Notes under the pieces: model-generated
What the model was told of the DNA's origin: nothing
The model's input: the letters and a program-made list of their open reading frames with translations, nothing else
The model's database searches: none
NCBI GenBank assembly: GCA_030152265.1
Contig: JASLHQ010000013.1
Coordinates: 1-11,352, forward strand
Origin: Savagea sp.
Lineage (GTDB): Bacteria; Bacillota; Bacilli; Bacillales_A; Planococcaceae
Length of the DNA stretch: 11,352 nt
Direction of reading: 5' to 3'
Shown here: positions 6,651 through 11,352 of the stretch, in pieces
How the letters are laid out: every line of letters begins with the position of its first letter
How positions within the stretch are numbered: position 1 is the stretch's first letter
Made by a program: the position numbers and the translations under genes

Positions 6651-7716
6651 GGCTCTGTCCCTCATTTCTTCTCGTTCTTTCAAACCAATAACCGAAACCG
6701 ATCATCAACAATCCTGCGATGACGAAAAATAGCGATTGTGGAATGAGGTCGAACGTGTAATCAAAGTATAGACGAGCGATTAAAATCCCGATAAAGACGA
6801 TCGCCTGTAACGGAGCGTACTTTAGCAAAGCGAAAGCAAAAATCGCGAATGCAATCGTGAAGCTCGTGCTGTAAATCGAAGCGGAATTTTCAGATACTGC
6901 TTGCCATGTGAATCGACCCATTAAAGAGAGCGATGTGATACTGACGATTATTGTACCGAGCCATCTCGATAAATTGAAATATTTTTCGAAATGATTGAAA
7001 AATAACGCAATTCCTAAAATAAAGATTAATGAGATAGGAACAATTCCAGGAACGTCGATGCTGCTCATTAAAGCGGTGATCCAAACGACTAAAACGAGAA
7101 CGACACTGAAAAATCCGAGCTTCGATTCTTTTAATTTCACTTCATTCACCCACATGAGAAATGCGATGAGCGGTAAAATGAGCAAAATTCCGAATGAAAA
7201 GATCGTCGCATACCCTGCAGATGCCCATAGGAGCGATGCTGCAAACAGTAACGTAATCGGCAAGTCGACTAAAAATAAGACGAGTGGGATGAGCGTGACG
7301 GCCCACATGAGCGCGATCGTTCCAGTTTCAATTTGGTTCATGTAAAGTGACGCGATAAAATACAAGCTCGCGCCGGTAATGAAAGCAGCGATGTAATAAA
7401 AAGCACGGGCTGTTTTTTCAAAGTGATGTTGCAAAGCGAAAGCGACGACATAACTCGCCAAGGTTGAAATAAATAAAATGCTGAACTTTAACAACAATGA
7501 AAAGTGTGACCAATTTGTCGAAACGGCAATTAACACACCGAGTCCGATTAAAATAGCGCCAATCGCTAAAATAATCGATAAAGTGGAGAGTCCTTCTTTC
7601 ACTTCGTATTGCTCGAGTGCTTGTTCCTGTTGCTCCTTCGAAATGACTTGTTTTTTAACTAAATAATGTAATTCTTCTTGTAACTGGCGATAATATGATG
7701 CGGTTATTTTTTTCAT
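6643..7716 (-). CDS. DUF2157 polytopic membrane protein
   Basis: A 357-residue membrane protein. Residues 1-42 form a charged cytosolic helical region (LVKKQVISKEQQEQALEQYE), the DUF2157 signature that precedes the first membrane helix. The first helix follows at about 46-66 (AIGAILIGLGVLIAVSTNW), and about ten further hydrophobic segments run to the end, finishing with GYWFERTRR on the cytosolic side. The start is ATG at 7716, preceded by AGGGAGGCG (7723-7731) at seven bases; an in-frame upstream extension to 7764 would begin inside the promoter. It is the first gene of a two-gene operon with the small membrane-anchored protein downstream, overlapping it by eight bases. The molecular role of DUF2157 proteins is not established to my knowledge; pairing with a secreted-domain partner suggests an envelope-associated complex. 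Confidence 0.88.
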   Translation of the reverse strand: MKKITASYYRQLQEELHYLVKKQVISKEQQEQALEQYEVKEGLSTLSIILAIGAILIGLGVLIAVSTNWSHFSLLLKFSILFISTLASYVVAFALQHHFEKTARAFYYIAAFITGASLYFIASLYMNQIETGTIALMWAVTLIPLVLFLVDLPITLLFAASLLWASAGYATIFSFGILLILPLIAFLMWVNEVKLKESKLGFFSVVLVLVVWITALMSSIDVPGIVPISLIFILGIALFFNHFEKYFNLSRWLGTIIVSITSLSLMGRFTWQAVSENSASIYSTSFTIAFAIFAFALLKYAPLQAIVFIGILIARLYFDYTFDLIPQSLFFVIAGLLMIGFGYWFERTRRNEGQSHA

Positions 7717-7738
7717 AAAAGTTCGCCTCCCTATAATG

Positions 7739-7744
7739 ATTATA
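7739..7744 (-). promoter_or_regulatory. -10 element of the DUF2157 operon promoter
   Basis: A perfect TATAAT (minus strand) sits 23 bases before the start codon and just upstream of the ribosome binding site. I see no good -35 at 16-18 bases; TTGTTC (7759-7764) is only 14 bases away and TTGTAC (7766-7771) is 21. The promoter may need an activator, or the -35 may be degenerate. Confidence 0.5.
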
Positions 7745-7786
7745 CTACATTTCGAAAAGAACAAAGTACAAGAAAATACGTAAAAC

Positions 7787-7812
7787 GTTTAAATGTGAAA
7801 CAATTGTGGAAT
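7787..7812 (+). promoter_or_regulatory. Candidate sigma-B-type promoter of the GlmS-like gene
   Basis: GTTTAA (7787-7792), a 14-base spacer and TGGAAT (7807-7812) match the Bacillus sigma-B consensus GTTTAA-N12-15-GGGWAW at all but one position. No comparable sigma-A pair is visible between 7745 and 7836. The transcript would start near 7820, leaving a leader of about 30 bases. This is a consensus match only. Confidence 0.4.
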
Positions 7813-7849
7813 AGGTCAATAGTGCGTGAGAGAAGTAGGAGGGATGGTC

Positions 7850-9604
7850 ATGTGCGGAATGATAGGCTATGTCGGTAGCGCATATATTGCGAAAAAATAT
7901 ATCATTGACGGTTTAAGACGTCTAGAACATAGAGGAACGGAAGCAGCAGGTGTTGCGATTCAATCTGATCAAACGTTATCTTTTTTTAAACAAGGCAATC
8001 CTTTAGTCAATATTCAATTAGCGTTGGATGAAATTGAAGAAGCGAAAACGGCAATTGGACATACGCATTGGTTAATTGGGGAACAGATGGACCGACGTAG
8101 TCATTTGCATGGGATGGAAGAGGGACGTTTTGCGATTGTGTTTAACGGTACCGTTCAAAAATGGGGACGAATTTCTAAACAGCAAGAGGATTCAGATATT
8201 GAAACATTTTTTCGCTATTTAGAAAGGGGAGCACAAGAAGGAAGAAATATCCACGAAATGTTACAAACGTTCATGCAGGAAGTGGAAGGAATTTATGCTT
8301 TCATTTGTCTCGACGTACATACCCCTAATATTTTATATGCTGCGCATGAGCAAAAAAATCTTTGCATCGCAGTGAGTGAGTCAGCGATGATGATTGGAGC
8401 GGAGCAGCGAGCCTTTACGGACGATTTTACGGAAGTAATTCATCTCGATTCTAAAGAACTCGCCATCGTCCAGCCGAAACAATACACCGTTTTAAAAGAC
8501 GGACATCCAATCGAAAAAGAACAGCACCCGCTCCACTTTCAAAAAGTAGAAGTAGCGCTCGGCAATTATGCTGATTATATGACGAAAGAGATGAATGAGC
8601 AGCCAGGAGTGCTTTGTGAGCTTTCTCGTCAATATTTAAAAGACGATGGCACACTTGATATTTCTCCAGCGGTTGTATCGATGCTCCAAAAAGCGAAACG
8701 CCTCGTCATTATCGGATCCGGCACGAGCTATCATGCGGCGTTGATCGGTAAACGAATGTTTGAACGGATGGCGCAATTACCTACGGATGTGTATGAAAGT
8801 GAAGAGTTTCTTTACAATACTCCTCAGCTCGTTGAAGAGACCGTTTGCCTTGCGATTTCTCGTTCAGGAGAAACTCCTTCTATTTTAGAAAGCATTAAAA
8901 AAATGAATCGATACAACGTCCCGACCATCGTGATTACGAATGAACAACAGTCGTCCGTTGTCCGATTTGCGAATGAATCTTTATGGATTCATGCAGGGCC
9001 TGAACTAGGGATTACATCGACGAAAGTGTTCGTAGCAAAAATCGCATTTCTTTCTATGCTCGCCATTGCGCTAGGACGAAGTGAGGGGATGTATGATACG
9101 TTCGATGTTTCCAAAAAATTCGCGATTACTGCTCAGGCGATTCATAGTGTTTTGAATAAGCATCAACGTTTTCGGACTTGGTTGCCTACATTGCTTATGC
9201 GCAATCCAAACATTACCGTCATTGCCCGTGGGCTAGATTATGCGGTAGCTCAAGAAGGGGCTTTGAAATTAAGACAAATCGGCTCTTTACATGCTGACGC
9301 TTATGTCGGAGGCGAATTGCGTTATAGTCCACTCGCTTTAGTACAGGAAAAGTCGATAGCCATTGCGCTCATCACGAATAAGCGCAATGCGAAGCCGATG
9401 AGGAAAGATATTGCGGAAATTCGTTCGTACGGAACGAAAGTGTTTGTGATCTCGATGGAAGGACTCGATGAAGAAGGGGATGATTTCGTATTACCTTTAA
9501 CGCATCCGATTATGGCCCCGCTCGTCGGGATTATTCCGTTTCAAATATTAGGATATTATGCTGCGCAATTACGTCGTTTAGATGTAAATCAACCATTATA
9601 TTAA
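7850..9604 (+). CDS. GlmS-like two-domain paralogue with altered active sites
   Basis: A 584-residue protein with glutamine--fructose-6-phosphate aminotransferase architecture: class II glutaminase (2-about 225), the linker LGNYADYMTKEMNEQP (237-252), and two SIS domains (about 280-415 and 445-584). ATG 7850 puts Cys2 next to the initiator Met, as the family needs, with AGGAGGG (7837-7843) upstream. Kept: Cys2, R28 (E. coli R26), W74, N99-G100, D116, the phosphate-loop residues in GTSYHA (291-296) and SRSGET (337-342), E469 and K473. Changed relative to E. coli GlmS: R73 to H, A75-T76-H77 to L-I-G, Q348 to R338, E488 to Q476, H504 to Y492; the chain ends at DVNQPLY, so the conserved C-terminal loop with catalytic K603 is absent. 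Canonical glucosamine-6-phosphate synthesis is therefore doubtful. It may deaminate, isomerise another sugar phosphate, or regulate. The reading frame is intact, so it is under selection rather than decayed. It precedes a lipoprotein gene by 15 bases. Confidence 0.85.
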   Translation: MCGMIGYVGSAYIAKKYIIDGLRRLEHRGTEAAGVAIQSDQTLSFFKQGNPLVNIQLALDEIEEAKTAIGHTHWLIGEQMDRRSHLHGMEEGRFAIVFNGTVQKWGRISKQQEDSDIETFFRYLERGAQEGRNIHEMLQTFMQEVEGIYAFICLDVHTPNILYAAHEQKNLCIAVSESAMMIGAEQRAFTDDFTEVIHLDSKELAIVQPKQYTVLKDGHPIEKEQHPLHFQKVEVALGNYADYMTKEMNEQPGVLCELSRQYLKDDGTLDISPAVVSMLQKAKRLVIIGSGTSYHAALIGKRMFERMAQLPTDVYESEEFLYNTPQLVEETVCLAISRSGETPSILESIKKMNRYNVPTIVITNEQQSSVVRFANESLWIHAGPELGITSTKVFVAKIAFLSMLAIALGRSEGMYDTFDVSKKFAITAQAIHSVLNKHQRFRTWLPTLLMRNPNITVIARGLDYAVAQEGALKLRQIGSLHADAYVGGELRYSPLALVQEKSIAIALITNKRNAKPMRKDIAEIRSYGTKVFVISMEGLDEEGDDFVLPLTHPIMAPLVGIIPFQILGYYAAQLRRLDVNQPLY

Positions 9605-9619
9605 AAGGAGTAGATCAAT

Positions 9620-10027
9620 ATGAAAAACATGATGAAATGGGGAGCTGTAACGATGCTCGCCTTCAGTTTAGCGGCTTGTAGTGAAGAGACGAAAGAAAGT
9701 GTTGAAGAAGCAGGTGATAACATCGTCGAAGATTCGAAAGAAAATGTAGAAAAGGTGGAAGGTCAAGTGAAAAATGAAGCAGGTGTACAAGGGATTGTGA
9801 AAGCGATTGACGGAGCGGACGTAACAGTAGAAGTAACAGAAACGGTGAAAGGCCCTGAAATGACAGCTGGTTCTGAAATCGTCTTCCATATGGATGAAAT
9901 TGAAGCGGATAAAGTGACACATTTAAAAGAAAATGACAAAGTGGAAGTTCACTACAATGGCATTATGACGAAATCGATGCCACCGCAAGCGAATGCGGAA
10001 GATTTAATTATTTTAACGAGAGAATAA
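9620..10027 (+). CDS. Small acidic lipoprotein with DUF3221/OB-fold-like domain
   Basis: A 135-residue predicted lipoprotein. The N-terminus has positive residues, a hydrophobic stretch and the lipobox LAAC with Cys20 as the expected lipidation site, so it should sit on the outer face of the membrane. Residues 21-52 form a highly charged Glu/Lys/Asp helix, probably a spacer. Residues 55-135 look like a small beta-barrel: GIVKAIDGADVTVEV, then VEVHYNGIMTKSMPPQANAE (positions 108-127) and a closing IILTRE. The Y-N-G...S-x-P-x-Q-A-x-A pattern recalls DUF3221 (YobA-like) and other OB-fold lipoproteins, but I am not certain. AAAAGGAG (9603-9610) overlaps the previous stop and serves as ribosome binding site, so the gene is co-transcribed with the GlmS-like gene. 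A terminator follows. Function unknown. Confidence 0.82.
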   Translation: MKNMMKWGAVTMLAFSLAACSEETKESVEEAGDNIVEDSKENVEKVEGQVKNEAGVQGIVKAIDGADVTVEVTETVKGPEMTAGSEIVFHMDEIEADKVTHLKENDKVEVHYNGIMTKSMPPQANAEDLIILTRE

Positions 10028-10042
10028 AAAATAAATGAAGAG

Positions 10043-10080
10043 CCGAATGCGCTGAACGAACAGCTTGCATTCGGTTTTTT
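10043..10080 (+). terminator. Intrinsic terminator of the GlmS-like/lipoprotein operon
   Basis: CCGAATGC (10043-10050) pairs with GCATTCGG (10067-10074), and GCTG (10051-10054) with CAGC (10061-10064), loop AACGAA, followed by TTTTTT and a second T run. It lies 15 bases after the lipoprotein stop. Confidence 0.93.
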
Positions 10081-10110
10081 AATTTTTTAAGAAAATTGCA
10101 GAGAAAAAGG

Positions 10111-10139
10111 TTGACTATGTTGTTACGATATCGTTTAAT
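10111..10139 (+). promoter_or_regulatory. Sigma-A promoter of the MFS transporter with palindromic operator candidate
   Basis: TTGACT (10111-10116), 17 bases, TTTAAT (10134-10139). The spacer contains the perfect ten-base palindrome ACGATATCGT (10125-10134), whose last base is the first of the -10 hexamer. A repressor bound there would block RNA polymerase. No regulator gene is present in the window to match it. Confidence 0.65.
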
Positions 10140-10172
10140 CTATACTTATTGTTCTTTAGATGGAGGTTTTAT

Positions 10173-11348
10173 ATGGACAAAAATACGAAGACGATGTTGT
10201 GGATTTTGCTCGGTAATTTATTCATTGCCTTTTTAGGAATTGGACTTGTCATACCTGTACTTCCGACAATTATGAATGAATTGCAAGTGAGTGGAAAAGT
10301 GATTGGTTATTTAACAGCATCGTTTGCCTTAACTCAATTAATTTTTTCGCCTTTCGCAGGGAAGGCTGTCGATAAATACGGACGAAAAATAATGATCGTT
10401 CTCGGATTATTTATTTTTGGGTTTTCTGAATTATTATTCGGTATGGGAAAAACGATTGAAGTGCTCTTCGTTTCAAGAATTTTAGGGGGCGTGAGTGCAG
10501 CGTTTATTATGCCTGCGGTCACCGCATTTATCGCGGACATTACGACGATGGAAACGCGTGCGAAAGCGCTCGGTTTAATGTCTGCATCAATCAGTACAGG
10601 GTTCATTATCGGACCGGGAATCGGTGGAATGCTCGCGATGATTGGTCCACGTGTGCCGTTTTATTCAGCGGCTGTACTCGGTACGGTAGCTGCTATTTTA
10701 TCGATACTCTTATTAAAAGAACCAGAGCGCCAAAAAGTAGAGATTGAAGAATCAGGTCCGATGGAAAATATGAGCGGTTTTCGGAAGATTTTCGTCCCGA
10801 TGTTTTTCATCGCTTTTTTAGTCATCGTCGTCTCATCATTCGGATTAGCGGCGTTTGAGTCATTCTTCAGCTTATATACGGATCATAAGTTTGGATTCGA
10901 GCCGTACGATATTGCTATCGCGATTACAGGAGGCGCGGTGTTCGGGGCGATTTTCCAAGTGTGGTTATTCGACCCGCTTACGAAGCGTTTTGGAGAAATC
11001 GGGGTCATTCGAGGTTCGCTATTTTTCTCGGCAGTTCTCGTTTACATGATGACTGTCGTCAATCAATATTGGGCGATTATGGCGGTGACGTTTACTGTGT
11101 TTATCGGTTTTGACCTCATTCGACCGGCCGTCACGACGTACTTATCAAGAATCGCAGGGAAAGATCAAGGATTCGTCGGTGGGATGAACTCCTTCTTTAC
11201 TTCTTTAGCGAACGTGTTTGGACCGATTGTCGGTGGGATTTTGTATGAACGAAATATTGATGATCCGTATCATTTCAGCGCGGTCGTCTTAATGATTTGT
11301 GTCGTCATTACACTATTTTGGCGTAAACCGAAAGTAGCGACGACATAA
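10173..11348 (+). CDS. MFS drug:H+ antiporter, Bmr/NorA-like (DHA1)
   Basis: A 391-residue, twelve-helix major facilitator. Family motifs are clear: GLVIPVLP in helix 1 (24-31), motif A GKAVDKYGRK (63-72) between helices 2 and 3, and the antiporter motif C GFIIGPGIGG in helix 5 (143-152). A cytosolic loop of about 25 charged residues follows helix 6 (from KEPERQKVEIEE). Several stretches closely match S. aureus NorA and B. subtilis Bmr as I remember them, for example LGIGLVIPVLP and the MPAVTAFIADI block. These pumps expel structurally varied lipophilic cations and fluoroquinolones using the proton gradient. The precise substrate cannot be told from sequence. I chose ATG 10173, six to eight bases after TGGAGG (10161-10166); an in-frame upstream extension to 10149 lies before the ribosome binding site. 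The gene has its own promoter with a palindromic site, so induction by a repressor is likely. The stop is four bases from the window end. Confidence 0.87.
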   Translation: MDKNTKTMLWILLGNLFIAFLGIGLVIPVLPTIMNELQVSGKVIGYLTASFALTQLIFSPFAGKAVDKYGRKIMIVLGLFIFGFSELLFGMGKTIEVLFVSRILGGVSAAFIMPAVTAFIADITTMETRAKALGLMSASISTGFIIGPGIGGMLAMIGPRVPFYSAAVLGTVAAILSILLLKEPERQKVEIEESGPMENMSGFRKIFVPMFFIAFLVIVVSSFGLAAFESFFSLYTDHKFGFEPYDIAIAITGGAVFGAIFQVWLFDPLTKRFGEIGVIRGSLFFSAVLVYMMTVVNQYWAIMAVTFTVFIGFDLIRPAVTTYLSRIAGKDQGFVGGMNSFFTSLANVFGPIVGGILYERNIDDPYHFSAVVLMICVVITLFWRKPKVATT

Positions 11349-11352
11349 CGAG

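Noticed and set aside
6651..6683. Upstream start for the small DUF2157 partner
   Set aside because: No ribosome binding site is seen before it, whereas ATG 6650 has GAGGGA at seven bases and the usual short coupled overlap.
7826..7849. Longer N-terminus for the GlmS-like protein (MREVGGMV before MCG)
   Set aside because: It would bury the catalytic Cys and would place the AGGAGGG ribosome binding site inside the coding region.
1..11352. CRISPR array, insertion sequence, prophage, tRNA or rRNA gene
   Set aside because: I found no spaced direct repeats, transposase or phage genes, and no tRNA or rRNA-like sequence; genes and terminators account for nearly all of the window.

Overview
The window reads as chromosomal DNA of a Gram-positive bacterium of the order Bacillales. 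The grounds are strong AGGAGG-type ribosome binding sites, T-box control of a transporter, a lipoprotein with a Bacillus-style lipobox, a Bmr/NorA-like efflux pump, and DUF421, DUF2157 and DUF523 families typical of that group. Codon use (many CGT/CGA, ACG, GCG, TCG) would suit Exiguobacterium or a related genus, but the genus is a guess. There is no rRNA, tRNA, insertion sequence, phage gene or CRISPR array.

Layout, left to right. (1) 10-957 (-) is a soluble coiled-coil protein of unknown function, divergent from (2) 1029-3176 (+), a UvrD/PcrA-superfamily DNA helicase with a GTG start. (3) 3181-5345 (+) is one transcription unit: a sigma-A promoter, a compact T-box riboswitch with its terminator/antiterminator, an NhaC-family transporter, a DUF523 (TudS-type) iron-sulphur protein, and an intrinsic terminator. 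The best reading of the specifier is a tyrosine UAC codon, so the transporter may import tyrosine rather than act as a simple Na+/H+ antiporter. (4) 5351-6037 (-) is a DUF421/YetF-like membrane protein. (5) 6083-7744 (-) is a two-gene unit encoding a DUF2157 polytopic membrane protein and, overlapping it by eight bases, a small membrane-anchored protein that looks like a diverged GDYXXLXY partner; a strong terminator follows. (6) 7787-10080 (+) is a two-gene unit encoding a GlmS-like protein and a small acidic lipoprotein, possibly read from a sigma-B-like promoter and ended by a strong terminator. (7) 10111-11348 (+) is an MFS drug-efflux-type transporter whose promoter has a perfect palindrome between its -35 and -10 elements.

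The most unusual item is the GlmS-like protein. It keeps the full two-domain architecture and the N-terminal nucleophile Cys, but three of the four residues that carry out sugar isomerisation in E. coli GlmS are replaced or missing (E488 to Q, H504 to Y, and K603 lost with the whole C-terminal tail). The glutamine-binding loop R73-W74-A75-T76-H77 is also rewritten. It is unlikely to be the cell's ordinary glucosamine-6-phosphate synthase; a paralogue with altered chemistry or a regulatory or sugar-phosphate-sensing role is more probable. Its co-transcribed lipoprotein is the obvious functional partner to test. Elsewhere the genes look like core or semi-core Bacillales genes in short, well-punctuated transcription units.
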